This document shows, piece after piece, positions 15,873 through 23,213 of a stretch of 27,805 nt of DNA. A program made the position numbers and the translations under genes. The first letter of the stretch is position 1; every line of letters begins with the position of its first letter. The notes under the pieces were generated by a model. The model made no database searches and had not been told where the DNA came from. It saw nothing but the letters and a program-made list of their open reading frames with translations. The DNA comes from an uncultured Eubacteriales bacterium (lineage in GTDB: Bacteria; Bacillota; Clostridia; Oscillospirales; Oscillospiraceae), in NCBI GenBank assembly GCA_900556935.1, contig USQL01000019.1, forward strand, positions 1 through 27,805, written 5' to 3'.

Positions 15873-16595
15873 ATGCCCTACTACTACGGTTTTGACTGGA
15901 CCTACATTGTATTGGTGCTGCCCTGTGTGATTCTCTCCCTGTGGGCCAGCGCCAATGTCAACGGGACCTTCAAGCGCTATTCCAAGCAGTTCTCCCGCCG
16001 GGGAGTTACCGGTGCCCAGGCCGCTGCCCAGGTGCTTTCGTCCAACGGTGTTACCGGTGTGCGCATTGAGCGCATCAGCGGAAACCTGACCGACCATTTT
16101 GACCCTACCACCAACGTTATCCGCCTGTCTGACGATGTTTACGGCAGCACCTCCACCGCCGCCATCGGCGTTGCCTGCCACGAGGCCGGTCACGCCGTCC
16201 AGTACGCCCAGGATTACACCCCCATGCGCATCCGGGCCGCCGTCATCCCCGCTACCAACCTGGGCTCCAAGCTGGCCATGCCCCTGATTCTGATTGGACT
16301 GATTTTCTCCTCCCTGGGACAGCTTTCCTACACCCTGGTGTATCTGGGCATCGCCTGCTTTGGCCTGTCCCTGGTATTTCAGCTGGTGACCCTTCCTGTG
16401 GAGTTCAACGCCAGCCATCGGGCACTGGCCGCCATTTCGCAGACCGGTCTTTTGACGGAAGAGGAGCAGCAGGGCGCGCGGAAAACCCTGCAGGCTGCCG
16501 CGCTGACCTACGTCGCCGCCACGGCAACGGCCCTGGCCCAGCTTCTGCGGCTGATCATCCTCTTTGGCAACCGTGGAAGCCGAAGAGACGACTGA
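15873..16595 (+). CDS. Neutral zinc metallopeptidase (Zn_peptidase_2, YugP-like)
   Basis: A 240-residue membrane protein. Residues about 10-27 form a membrane helix. The catalytic zinc motif HExxH is at 103-107 in ACHEAGHAVQ. Two or more further hydrophobic segments follow (about 135-175), then a conserved VEFNASHRAL segment typical of YugP-type PF04298 proteins, and a last hydrophobic stretch near 215-232. It is presumably a membrane-embedded protease; its targets are unknown. ATG has AAGGAG with a 7-nt spacer. It stands alone between its own promoter and a strong terminator. Confidence 0.9.
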   Translation: MPYYYGFDWTYIVLVLPCVILSLWASANVNGTFKRYSKQFSRRGVTGAQAAAQVLSSNGVTGVRIERISGNLTDHFDPTTNVIRLSDDVYGSTSTAAIGVACHEAGHAVQYAQDYTPMRIRAAVIPATNLGSKLAMPLILIGLIFSSLGQLSYTLVYLGIACFGLSLVFQLVTLPVEFNASHRALAAISQTGLLTEEEQQGARKTLQAAALTYVAATATALAQLLRLIILFGNRGSRRDD

Positions 16596-16602
16596 ACCTT
16601 AC

Positions 16603-16634
16603 GCCCCCGCGGGAAAATTCCCGCGGGGCTTTTT
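16603..16634 (+). terminator. Terminator of the Zn metallopeptidase gene
   Basis: GC-rich stem CCCCGCGGGAA/TTCCCGCGGGG (16605-16615 and 16618-16628) followed by CTTTTT. Confidence 0.85.
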
Positions 16635-16647
16635 ATACAGGAACCTC

Positions 16648-16676
16648 TTGACTTTGCTTTGGTTTTCTCATATAAT
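16648..16676 (+). promoter_or_regulatory. Promoter of the PLP lyase gene
   Basis: TTGACT (16648-16653), 17-nt spacer, perfect TATAAT (16671-16676). Confidence 0.82.
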
Positions 16677-16705
16677 GCTCAAAGTGTCTAAAAATCAGGA
16701 AAAGA

Positions 16706-17998
16706 GTGAATTTTTTGGAAGAACTTGTAAATATGTACATGGAAATGGGCGTTTCTCCCGGAGTGTACGCCTACGGGGAAAAGGCTCTGGAAAAGCTCAA
16801 GGAGCGCTTTGCCGCCATTGATGCCATCGCCGAATACAACCAGGCGAAGGTTCTCTCCGCCATGCGGAAAAACCGGGTTTCCGCCGCCTGCTTTACAACC
16901 ACCACCGGCTATGGATATGACGACCTGGGCCGGGACACCCTGGAAAAGGTCTATGCCGACGTATTCCACACGGAGGCTGCCCTGGTGCGGCCCCAGATTA
17001 CCTGCGGCACCCACGCCCTGACCGTGGCGCTGAGCGCCAACCTGCTGCCGGGAGACGAGCTTCTGTCCCCTGTTGGGATGCCCTACGACACCCTGCAGGA
17101 GGTCATCGGCATCCGGGAAAGTCCCTGTTCTCTAAAGGAGTACGGTGTCAGCTACCGGCAGGTGGATCTGCTGCCCGGCGGGGAATTTGACTACGACGGC
17201 ATCCGGGCCGCCATCAATGAAAAAACAAAGCTCATCACCATCCAGCGCTCCAAGGGCTACGCCACCCGGCCCACCTTCTCCGTGGCCCAGATTGGCAAGC
17301 TCATCGCCTTCTGCAAGGAATGCAAGCCGGATGTCACCGTCATGGTTGACAACTGCTACGGCGAATTCGTAGAGACTATGGAGCCGTCTGACGTGGGTGC
17401 GGACATGATCGTCGGTTCCCTCATCAAAAACCCCGGCGGCGGCCTGGCCCCCATCGGCGGCTATATCTGCGGCACGGAAAAATGCGTCTCCCGCTGCGCC
17501 TACCGGCTCTCCGCCCCCGGTCTGGGCCAGGAGGTTGGCGCGAATCTGGGTCTTATGAAGGACCTGTTCCAGGGCTTCTTCCTGGCTCCCACGGTGACCG
17601 CGGGAGCGGAAAAGGGCGCGGTCTTTGCGGCCAATCTCTACGAGCCTCTGGGATTCCGTTGTGTTCCCGGCGCCGAAGAAACCCGCCATGACATTATTCA
17701 GGCCGTAGAGCTGGGCAGCGAGAAAGCCATGATTGCCTTCTGCAAGGGCATTCAGGAGGCGGCCCCTGTGGATTCCTTCGCCACCCCCCTGCCCTGGGAT
17801 ATGCCGGGCTACGACGATCAGGTCATCATGGCGGCGGGTGCTTTCGTCCAGGGCTCTTCCATTGAGCTCTCCGCCGACGGCCCCATCCGGGAGCCCTACG
17901 CCGTGTATTTCCAGGGCGGCCTGACCTGGTACCATGCAAAGCTGGGCATTCTCATGAGCCTGCAGGAAATGGTCAACGCGGGGCTTGTAACACTGTAA
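16706..17998 (+). CDS. PLP-dependent methionine gamma-lyase-like protein (aluminium resistance family)
   Basis: A 430-residue fold-type I PLP enzyme of the Met_gamma_lyase family (PF06838; YnbB-like, sometimes annotated 'aluminum resistance protein'). Visible features are TTTTGYGYDDLGRDTLE (64-80), RPQITCGTHAL (95-104) in the cofactor-phosphate region, VDNCYGEF (214-221) with the Asp that contacts the PLP pyridine nitrogen, and GSLIKNPGGGLAP (237-249), where Lys241 is the likely Schiff-base lysine. The real substrate has not been settled for this family; C-S lyase activity is only inferred. Start is GTG at 16706 with AGGA 5 nt upstream. Monocistronic between its own promoter and terminator. 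Confidence 0.9.
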   Translation: MNFLEELVNMYMEMGVSPGVYAYGEKALEKLKERFAAIDAIAEYNQAKVLSAMRKNRVSAACFTTTTGYGYDDLGRDTLEKVYADVFHTEAALVRPQITCGTHALTVALSANLLPGDELLSPVGMPYDTLQEVIGIRESPCSLKEYGVSYRQVDLLPGGEFDYDGIRAAINEKTKLITIQRSKGYATRPTFSVAQIGKLIAFCKECKPDVTVMVDNCYGEFVETMEPSDVGADMIVGSLIKNPGGGLAPIGGYICGTEKCVSRCAYRLSAPGLGQEVGANLGLMKDLFQGFFLAPTVTAGAEKGAVFAANLYEPLGFRCVPGAEETRHDIIQAVELGSEKAMIAFCKGIQEAAPVDSFATPLPWDMPGYDDQVIMAAGAFVQGSSIELSADGPIREPYAVYFQGGLTWYHAKLGILMSLQEMVNAGLVTL

Positions 17999-18000
17999 CG

Positions 18001-18037
18001 AAAAACCGTATGGTGCCAAAAACGCCATACGGTTTTT
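18001..18037. terminator. Bidirectional terminator
   Basis: A perfect 13-bp stem AAAAACCGTATGG/CCATACGGTTTTT (18001-18013 and 18025-18037) with an 11-nt loop. It lies between the convergent PLP lyase (+) and membrane protein (-) genes, which end at 17998 and 18040. Confidence 0.85.
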
Positions 18038-18039
18038 TA

Positions 18040-18810
18040 CTATTGAATTCCGTTCCAAAACAGGAGAAACGCCAGAAAAAGGCCCACCGTCCATCCGGTC
18101 TTTCTGGACAGCAGCTCCCAATTGGAAGGTTCCACGCTCTCCGCATCCCGGACGCGCATGGACATTCGCAGATAGAACATATCGTCCGCAAAGAAAATGG
18201 TCGCAGCAACCAGAGCGCAAATTGCCGCGCCCTCCAGCCAACCGCTCCAGGAGCCATTGTGCTTCATTTCCGGCCCTGTGGCCAGATACAAAATCTCCTC
18301 TACGCTTGGCTCCATCGCATCCACGGGATTTCCGTTCGCATCCAGCGAAAATCCATTTGGGGTCGTGGAAGAGATATGGATGCTGATGATATTCCTATTT
18401 CCATTTCTGTCATACGCCCAGCGTTGACCGTCCCTGTCCTCAACGCCGCCCCGGAACAGCAGCTTTTCGCCTTCGTATAGTTCGACACCTCTTGCCTGGA
18501 CACCTGCACCCGCATTGGAGGGCAGTGCGGCAGGGTCTTCCCGGAACGTATAGGGGCCGTAGGCTTTGTCTCCCATCTGGCAGGTAATTGTCCCGTCCGA
18601 TGTTACCGTAAAGGATGCCTTTTGGCCATTTACACGTCCTGAATAAACCGTTTGGTTTTCCTGAACCTGCGGCACAAGGATTTCCCCCCGGTACTGGAAG
18701 CCCACTTTGGAAATGGTCAGCGGATAGGCAACGGAAAAGGCCAGCAGCATCACAAGCAGAACGATCAGAAGAATTCTGGGGTATCCGTCCAGCTCACGAA
18801 ATGTTTTCAT
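18040..18810 (-). CDS. Hypothetical membrane protein with one N-terminal and two C-terminal membrane segments
   Basis: A 256-residue protein that I do not assign to a family. An N-terminal hydrophobic segment (about 12-32) is followed by an extracytoplasmic-looking domain of about 160 residues rich in Gly, Thr and turns (SFTVTSDGTITCQMGDKAYGP and a DRDGQRWAYDRNGNRN repeat-like stretch). Two C-terminal hydrophobic segments (about 193-210 and 238-253) flank a charged loop. ATG at 18810 has GGAGG with a 7-nt spacer and overlaps the GNAT stop by four bases (ATGA), so the two genes are co-translated. Confidence 0.75.
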   Translation of the reverse strand: MKTFRELDGYPRILLIVLLVMLLAFSVAYPLTISKVGFQYRGEILVPQVQENQTVYSGRVNGQKASFTVTSDGTITCQMGDKAYGPYTFREDPAALPSNAGAGVQARGVELYEGEKLLFRGGVEDRDGQRWAYDRNGNRNIISIHISSTTPNGFSLDANGNPVDAMEPSVEEILYLATGPEMKHNGSWSGWLEGAAICALVAATIFFADDMFYLRMSMRVRDAESVEPSNWELLSRKTGWTVGLFLAFLLFWNGIQ

Positions 18811-19352
18811 AGCACTCCCTCCGCCTGCTTTTCAAATCTCTTTTCGAAAATGCCGCCCTGGAAAACAATAGCTTGTCCCTTCTGATCCTTGTAGAAGGAA
18901 ACCTGCTCTGTGGCCGTCAATTGGAAGCCAAGGCGACTCAAAAGGGCCACGGAAGGGGTATTTTCCAGAGCGGTTCCCACTGTAAGCTTTGAGACTCCCA
19001 GCCCTTTGAGATAGTCCATCACGGTCAAAAGGCTTTCGAGCGCATAGCCTTTTCCCTGAAAGTCCGAATGGAAGCAGTAGCCAAGCTCATAGCCATCCGG
19101 GCGGATGTTGGCAGAGACATAACCGATCACCTGAGCTTCCAGGCATACGGAAAAGAACAGATGGTCAAGGCCGGTTTGGACTGCCTGGGCCCAGCGTGCA
19201 ATCCGAGGCCGGATGTCTGCTTCCTCCGTACTGTGCGGACAATCGAAGCAGACATAGGGTGACTTTGAAAAATCGAGCCAGATTGCCTGCATCGCCTTCC
19301 AGTCCGAGGCCTCCACCGGGCGGACTGTCAAGCGGTCTGTCTGCAAAAGCAT
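18807..19352 (-). CDS. GNAT family N-acetyltransferase (RimJ/RimL-like)
   Basis: A 181-residue acetyltransferase. It starts LLQTDRLTVRPVEASDW, the usual opening of RimJ/RimL-like GNATs. The central strand VIGYVSANIRPDGYELGYCFHSDFQGKGYA holds the acetyl-CoA pyrophosphate-binding loop (QGKGYA), and ALENTPSVALLSRLGFQ is the C-terminal motif. It would transfer an acetyl group to an amino group of an unknown acceptor. The ATG follows GGAGG by 7 nt. It begins only about 20 nt downstream of the trpS terminator with no visible promoter between, so it is probably expressed by read-through or from a weak promoter I could not see. Confidence 0.88.
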   Translation of the reverse strand: MLLQTDRLTVRPVEASDWKAMQAIWLDFSKSPYVCFDCPHSTEEADIRPRIARWAQAVQTGLDHLFFSVCLEAQVIGYVSANIRPDGYELGYCFHSDFQGKGYALESLLTVMDYLKGLGVSKLTVGTALENTPSVALLSRLGFQLTATEQVSFYKDQKGQAIVFQGGIFEKRFEKQAEGVL

Positions 19353-19370
19353 AGCACTTCCTCCATTGTG

Positions 19371-19398
19371 AAAAAGCCCGGCACGCGCCGGGCTTTTT
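19371..19398 (-). terminator. Terminator of trpS
   Basis: A perfect 12-bp stem AAAAAGCCCGGC/GCCGGGCTTTTT (19371-19382 and 19387-19398) with tetraloop ACGC and T-runs in both directions, directly after the trpS stop at 19402. Confidence 0.88.
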
Positions 19399-19401
19399 GC
19401 A

Positions 19402-20418
19402 TTATTTTGCTACGAAGCCAACCTTCTTGTAGACCTTCCGCAGGGTCTTCTCGGCAACGTAGCTGGCCTTTTCGGCGCCGGCCTTGTAGACCTGCTCCAG
19501 ATAGGCCTTGTCCTTCATGATACGGCTTGCTTCCTCCCGGATGGGGCGCAGGGTTTCTACCACGGCCTCGCCCACGGCGGGCTTGAAAGCGCCGTAGCCC
19601 TGACCGGCAAACTCGGTTTCGATTTGCTCGAAGCTCTTGCCGGTGCAGGCGGAGTAAATGGTCATGAGGTTCGACACACCGGGCTTGTTCTCCTTGTCGT
19701 AGCGGACACAGTTCTCGGTGTCGGAATCCGTAATGGCTCGCTTGAACTGCCGCATGATGGTCTCGGGGGTGTCCATCAGGATAATCCGGCCGGTGTCCTC
19801 ATTCTCGGACTTGCTCATTTTCGCGGTGGGGTTGGTCAGACTCATGATTCTTGCGCCAACCTTGGGCACAAAGGGCTCCGGCATCTTGAACACGTCGCCG
19901 TAAACGCCGTTAAACCGACGGGCAATGGTGTGGCACAGCTCCACGTGCTGCTTCTGGTCCTCGCCAACAGGCACCAGGTCCGGCTGATACAGCAGGATGT
20001 CCGCCGCCATCAGGCTGGGGTAGGAAAACAGGCCGCCATTGATATTGTCCGCGTTCTTGGCGGACTTATCCTTGAACTGGGTCATACGACTGAGTTCACC
20101 GAACATAGAATAGCACTGCAGCACCCAGCCCAGCTCCGCGTGCTGGTGGACATGGCTCTGGATGAACAGGGTGTTCTTCTCAGGGTCCAGGCCGCAGGCG
20201 ATGTACTGGGCCAGCTGCTCCAAAGTCCGTCTGCGCAGGTCCGCGGGGTTCTGACGGACGGTAATGGCATGAAGGTCCGCCATAAAGTAAAAGCAGTCAT
20301 AGTCGTCTGCCCGCTCGGCCCAGTTCTTCACGGCCCCCAGGTAGCTGCCCAGAGTCAGGTCTCCGGAGGGCTTGATGCCGGAGAGCATTCTTTTCTTCTC
20401 CTGTATTACTTCACTCAT
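19402..20418 (-). CDS. trpS: Tryptophanyl-tRNA synthetase
   Basis: A 338-residue class I aminoacyl-tRNA synthetase (B. subtilis TrpS is about 330) that charges tRNA-Trp with tryptophan. The N-terminal PSGDLTLGSYLGA (17-29) is the HIGH-equivalent region for TrpRS, and KMSKS is at 200-204 in TAKMSKSENEDTG. Other TrpRS segments are FYFMADLHAIT, SMFGELSRMTQFKDKS, ADILLYQPDLVPVGEDQKQHVEL and MRQFKRAITDSDTE. I choose ATG 20418 (MSEVIQEKKRML), with AAGGA about 10 nt upstream. A TTG at 20439 gives a 7-residue longer form and lies before that RBS. Expression is probably controlled by the Trp-codon leader and terminator upstream; no T-box signature is visible. Confidence 0.96.
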   Translation of the reverse strand: MSEVIQEKKRMLSGIKPSGDLTLGSYLGAVKNWAERADDYDCFYFMADLHAITVRQNPADLRRRTLEQLAQYIACGLDPEKNTLFIQSHVHQHAELGWVLQCYSMFGELSRMTQFKDKSAKNADNINGGLFSYPSLMAADILLYQPDLVPVGEDQKQHVELCHTIARRFNGVYGDVFKMPEPFVPKVGARIMSLTNPTAKMSKSENEDTGRIILMDTPETIMRQFKRAITDSDTENCVRYDKENKPGVSNLMTIYSACTGKSFEQIETEFAGQGYGAFKPAVGEAVVETLRPIREEASRIMKDKAYLEQVYKAGAEKASYVAEKTLRKVYKKVGFVAK

Positions 20419-20490
20419 AACAAACGCTTCCTTTTTCAATTTTTTTCATTTTATCACATGAACGGTCGTTGTGCAAGGAGATTCTCAGAA

Positions 20491-20526
20491 TAAAAAACGG
20501 TGCAGACCCATTCATGGCCTACACCG
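20491..20526 (-). terminator. Attenuator terminator in the trpS leader
   Basis: Minus strand: 5' arm CGGTGTAGGCC (20516-20526), 7-nt loop, 3' arm GGTCTGCACCG (20498-20508), then TTTTTT. The 11 pairs include two G-U wobbles. It lies between the leader peptide stop and the trpS start. Confidence 0.85.
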
Positions 20527-20557
20527 ATCATTCCTTTTTCTCTTTTGAGAATTCTCC

Positions 20558-20647
20558 TCAAAAATCCGGGCATGACAATGTAAGCTCGTCCCAAGACCGC
20601 CAAGCCCAGACGCGCCATGCCGCAAAAGAAACAAAAGTCTGCAACAT
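20558..20647 (-). CDS. Trp-rich leader peptide of trpS (29 aa)
   Basis: The ATG at 20645-20647 has GGAGG at 20655-20659, a 7-nt spacer. The 29-residue product starts MLQTFVSFAA, then carries WRVWAWRSW (residues 11-19), four Trp in nine codons, and ends in TGA at 20558-20560. Trp is normally about 1% of residues, so the cluster is far from chance. Its place upstream of a terminator and of trpS marks it as a regulatory leader peptide, translated to sense charged tRNA-Trp rather than to make a functional protein. Longer ORFs in other frames here lack ribosome binding sites. Confidence 0.85.
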   Translation of the reverse strand: MLQTFVSFAAWRVWAWRSWDELTLSCPDF

Positions 20648-20673
20648 TGCCAAACCTCCATGGATTTTTACAC

Positions 20674-20702
20674 ATAGTAGCACCATCTTTTTGAAAAGTC
20701 AA
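20674..20702 (-). promoter_or_regulatory. Promoter of the trpS leader transcript
   Basis: Minus strand: TTGACT (20697-20702), 17-nt spacer, TACTAT (20674-20679). It places the start of transcription just ahead of the leader peptide RBS. Confidence 0.78.
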
Positions 20703-20713
20703 GCGCTTTTGAA

Positions 20714-20742
20714 TTGATTTCTTCTCTCCGGTATGGTATACT
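20714..20742 (+). promoter_or_regulatory. Promoter of gltX
   Basis: TTGATT (20714-20719), 17-nt spacer, TATACT (20737-20742). Its -35 lies only 11 bp from the -35 of the divergent trpS promoter. Confidence 0.75.
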
Positions 20743-20777
20743 CTATGCTAGATTTTTATAGTAACGAGGTAGATTCT

Positions 20778-22424
20778 ATGGATTATCAAGCTTTGGCTGA
20801 ACTTTTATTCCCCGATGTCACCACCACCCCGGAGGAGCTGGAAGAGCGCTTTCCCCAGCGGAACCTGCCCGAGGGTGCCGTTGTAACCCGTATGGCCCCC
20901 TCCCCCACGGGCTTTGTCCACCTGGGAAACCTGGTACAGGGTATGATTTCCGAGCGGATGGCCCACCGGTCGGACGGCGTTCTGTTCCTGCGGGTGGAGG
21001 ACACCGATGCCAAGCGGGAGGTTCCCGGGGCTGTGGAGGTGCTGATTGAATCCTTAAAGCACTATAACATCCACTTTGACGAGGGCGCCACCATCGACGG
21101 CGACAACGGCAGCTACGGCCCCTACCGGCAGCGCCAGCGGGCGGACATCTATCATGTGTACGCCAAGAAGCTGGTTTCCGAGGGCAAGGCCTACCCCTGC
21201 TTCTGCACCGAAGAGGAACTGACCGCCATGCGGGAAAAGCAGGAGGCCAACAAGGAGACCACCGGCTACTACGGCTCCTACGCCATCTGGCGGGACCGGA
21301 GCATGGAGGACATTCAGGCTCAGCTGGCTTTGGGCAACACCTGGGTGCTCCGCTTCCGCTCCACGGGCTCCATTGACCACCAGTTCAAGTTTGACGACCT
21401 GGTAAAGGGCAAGCTGACCATTACGGAGAACAACGTGGACCACGTGCTGCTCAAATCCGACGGCATTCCCACCTATCACTTTGCCCACGCCGTGGACGAC
21501 CATCTGATGCGCACCACCCACGTGGTCCGGGGCGACGAATGGCTCTCCACCCTGCCCTTCCACATTCAGCTGTTCCAGGCCCTGGGCTTTAAGCTGCCCA
21601 AATACGTCCACATTGGACCGCTCATGAAGATGGACGGCACTTCCAAGCGGAAGCTCTCCAAGCGGAAGGACCCGGAACTGGCGCTGACCTACTATAAGGC
21701 CGAGGGCTTCTCGACACAGGCCATGCGGGAATACCTGATGACCGTCCTCAACTCCAACTTCGAGGACTGGCGGCGGGCCAACCCCGACGCGGATATTGAT
21801 ACCTTCCCCTTCAGCCCCAAGAAGCTGAATCCCGCCGGGTCTCTGTTTGACTACGCCAAGCTCATCGATGTCAGCAAGAATGTCATCTCCCGCATGAGCG
21901 CCGAGGATGTTTACGCCCAGCTCACCGAATGGGCCGGGGAATTCCAGCCGGACTTTGCCGAAAAACTGGAGGCGGACCCCGCCTACGCCAAGGCGATTCT
22001 TGCCATCGGCCGGGGCGGCAAGAAGCCCAGAAAGGATTTGGCCACCTGGAAGGATGCCAAGGAATACATGGGCTTCTTCTACGACGCGTACCTGGAAAAG
22101 CCGGTTTTCGACGAGAAGTTTGACAAGAAGATCATTGCCGACGTGCTGAATCGGTTCCTGGGCAGCTTTTCCATGGACGACGACTCCGATGTCTGGTTTG
22201 ACAAGGTAAAGGCCATTACGGAGGCCATCGGCTTTACCACCGATATGAAGGCCTACAAGCAGAATCCCGAGGCCTTCCCCGGCACCGTGGCGGATGTTTC
22301 CACCTTCCTGCGGCTGGCCGTCACCGGGAAAACCAACTCTCCGGACCTGTATACCGTCATGCATCTGCTGGGCTGCGAGCGCACCGTAGAGCGGATTCAG
22401 AGTGCCCTGAGCACCCTTGCCTGA
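20778..22424 (+). CDS. gltX: Glutamyl-tRNA synthetase
   Basis: A 548-residue class I synthetase that charges tRNA-Glu (and, in bacteria lacking GlnRS, often also tRNA-Gln). The HIGH-region is APSPTGFVHLGN (40-51), KLSKR at 292-296 is the KMSKS equivalent, and PCFCTEEEL (140-148) and HVVRGDEWLSTLPFH (248-262) are typical GluRS segments. The start ATG (20778) has GAGGT with a 7-nt spacer. About 36 residues precede the APSPTG strand, where most GltX proteins start almost directly at it, so the protein has an N-terminal extension and is longer than the usual 470-490 residues. Whether it is discriminating cannot be told by eye. Monocistronic, divergent from trpS; I saw no clear terminator after it. 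Confidence 0.93.
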   Translation: MDYQALAELLFPDVTTTPEELEERFPQRNLPEGAVVTRMAPSPTGFVHLGNLVQGMISERMAHRSDGVLFLRVEDTDAKREVPGAVEVLIESLKHYNIHFDEGATIDGDNGSYGPYRQRQRADIYHVYAKKLVSEGKAYPCFCTEEELTAMREKQEANKETTGYYGSYAIWRDRSMEDIQAQLALGNTWVLRFRSTGSIDHQFKFDDLVKGKLTITENNVDHVLLKSDGIPTYHFAHAVDDHLMRTTHVVRGDEWLSTLPFHIQLFQALGFKLPKYVHIGPLMKMDGTSKRKLSKRKDPELALTYYKAEGFSTQAMREYLMTVLNSNFEDWRRANPDADIDTFPFSPKKLNPAGSLFDYAKLIDVSKNVISRMSAEDVYAQLTEWAGEFQPDFAEKLEADPAYAKAILAIGRGGKKPRKDLATWKDAKEYMGFFYDAYLEKPVFDEKFDKKIIADVLNRFLGSFSMDDDSDVWFDKVKAITEAIGFTTDMKAYKQNPEAFPGTVADVSTFLRLAVTGKTNSPDLYTVMHLLGCERTVERIQSALSTLA

Positions 22425-22465
22425 GCGCTGATTTGTAAAATTTTTATAAGAAGCACAATGGCGGA

Positions 22466-22494
22466 TTGACATTTCCTGTCAAAATGACTATAAT
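22466..22494 (+). promoter_or_regulatory. Consensus sigma-A promoter of the cytidylate-kinase-like gene
   Basis: Perfect TTGACA (22466-22471), 17-nt spacer, perfect TATAAT (22489-22494). It is the closest match to consensus in the window. Confidence 0.9.
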
Positions 22495-22527
22495 ATGTAT
22501 ATCAAACAACACTTTGGAGGCGATGTT

Positions 22528-23142
22528 ATGGAAAAGAAAATCGTTACGATCAGCCGTGAATTCGGTTCCGGCGGACGGACCATCGGACATATGGTGGCTG
22601 ATAAGCTGGGTATTCCTTTCTATGACGGTAAACTCGTTGAAGATATTGCCAAGGAATCCGGCTTCGCGCCGAAGTTCGTAGAAGAGCATTCCGAGCACTC
22701 CCCCAGCGGCAGCGTGTTCTCCTATGCCTTTGCCCCCCAGGGGGTCCCCGGCATTATGAACGGCCTGTCCACGGCGGACTATTTGTGGAATGCCCAGTGC
22801 AACGTGATTCTGGAGCTGGCCGAGAAGGGCCCCTGCGTCATCGTAGGCCGGAATGCGGACTACATCCTGAAGGACCGCCCCGATGCCCTGCATATTTACG
22901 TAAACGCGGACAATGAATTCCGGGCCAAGCACATTGTAGAGCTCTACGGCGAAACCGACAAGACTCCGGAAGTCCGGCTTGCGGAAAAGGACAAGCGCCG
23001 CCGGGTAAACTATCAGCACTACACCGGACGCACCTGGGGCATGTCCCAGAACTATGACCTGTGCCTGCGCAGTAGCACCCTGGGCCTTGACCAGTGCTGC
23101 GAGATTATCGTCAACGCGGTTCTGAAGTCCAGAGAAAAGTAA
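22528..23142 (+). CDS. Cytidylate kinase-like family protein
   Basis: A 204-residue P-loop protein of the Cytidylate_kin2 type (PF13189). It opens MEKKIVTISREFGSGGRTIG, with the phosphate-binding loop at SREFGSGGRT, followed by VADKLGIPFYDGKLVEDIAKESG, GPCVIVGRNADYIL (Walker-B-like region), and RRVNYQHYTGRTWGMSQNYDLCLRSS near the end. The family resembles CMP kinase, but the phosphate acceptor has not been shown in general. ATG 22528 has GGAGG with a 7-nt spacer; the upstream ATG at 22495 falls at the transcription start. Single gene between a consensus promoter and a strong terminator. Confidence 0.9.
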   Translation: MEKKIVTISREFGSGGRTIGHMVADKLGIPFYDGKLVEDIAKESGFAPKFVEEHSEHSPSGSVFSYAFAPQGVPGIMNGLSTADYLWNAQCNVILELAEKGPCVIVGRNADYILKDRPDALHIYVNADNEFRAKHIVELYGETDKTPEVRLAEKDKRRRVNYQHYTGRTWGMSQNYDLCLRSSTLGLDQCCEIIVNAVLKSREK

Positions 23143-23152
23143 CAAAGCAAAC

Positions 23153-23191
23153 AGCAGGGCGGGACGCAATCGCATCCCGCCCTGCTCTTTT
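23153..23191 (+). terminator. Terminator of the cytidylate-kinase-like gene
   Basis: A 12-bp stem AGCAGGGCGGGA/TCCCGCCCTGCT (23153-23164 and 23175-23186) with a 10-nt loop, followed by CTTTTT. Confidence 0.85.
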
Positions 23192-23213
23192 TCTATTTTA
23201 GGGGGTATCTTTT

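Larger units (their letters stand above)
20491..20660 (-). promoter_or_regulatory. Putative Trp ribosome-mediated attenuator (segments 1 to 4) controlling trpS
   Basis: Hand-drawn pairings on the minus strand. Segment 1 is CAATGT (20644-20649, over the leader start codon). Segment 2 is GCTTACATTG (20576-20585). Segment 3 is CGGTGTAGGC (20517-20526). Segment 4 is the terminator 3' arm (20498-20508). Segments 1:2 form six Watson-Crick pairs. Segments 2:3 form ten consecutive pairs with three wobbles, which breaks the 3:4 terminator. A ribosome stalled at the early Trp codons would cover 1 and leave 2 free to pair with 3; one reaching the stop codon would crowd 2 and let 3:4 form. The pairing is visible in sequence; the mechanism is inferred from the classical trp operon model. 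Confidence 0.75.

Noticed and set aside
20491..20690. T-box riboswitch upstream of trpS
   Set aside because: No conserved T-box antiterminator sequence or specifier stem is visible, and the leader is too short; a Trp leader ORF explains the terminator better.
20454..20717. Two overlapping 82-codon ORFs, one on each strand, between trpS and gltX
   Set aside because: Neither has a ribosome binding site. They lie across the divergent promoters, and the minus-strand one is in a different frame from the Trp-rich leader peptide.
21054..22472. Minus-strand 472-codon ORF across gltX
   Set aside because: Shadow of gltX, whose catalytic motifs are intact on the plus strand.
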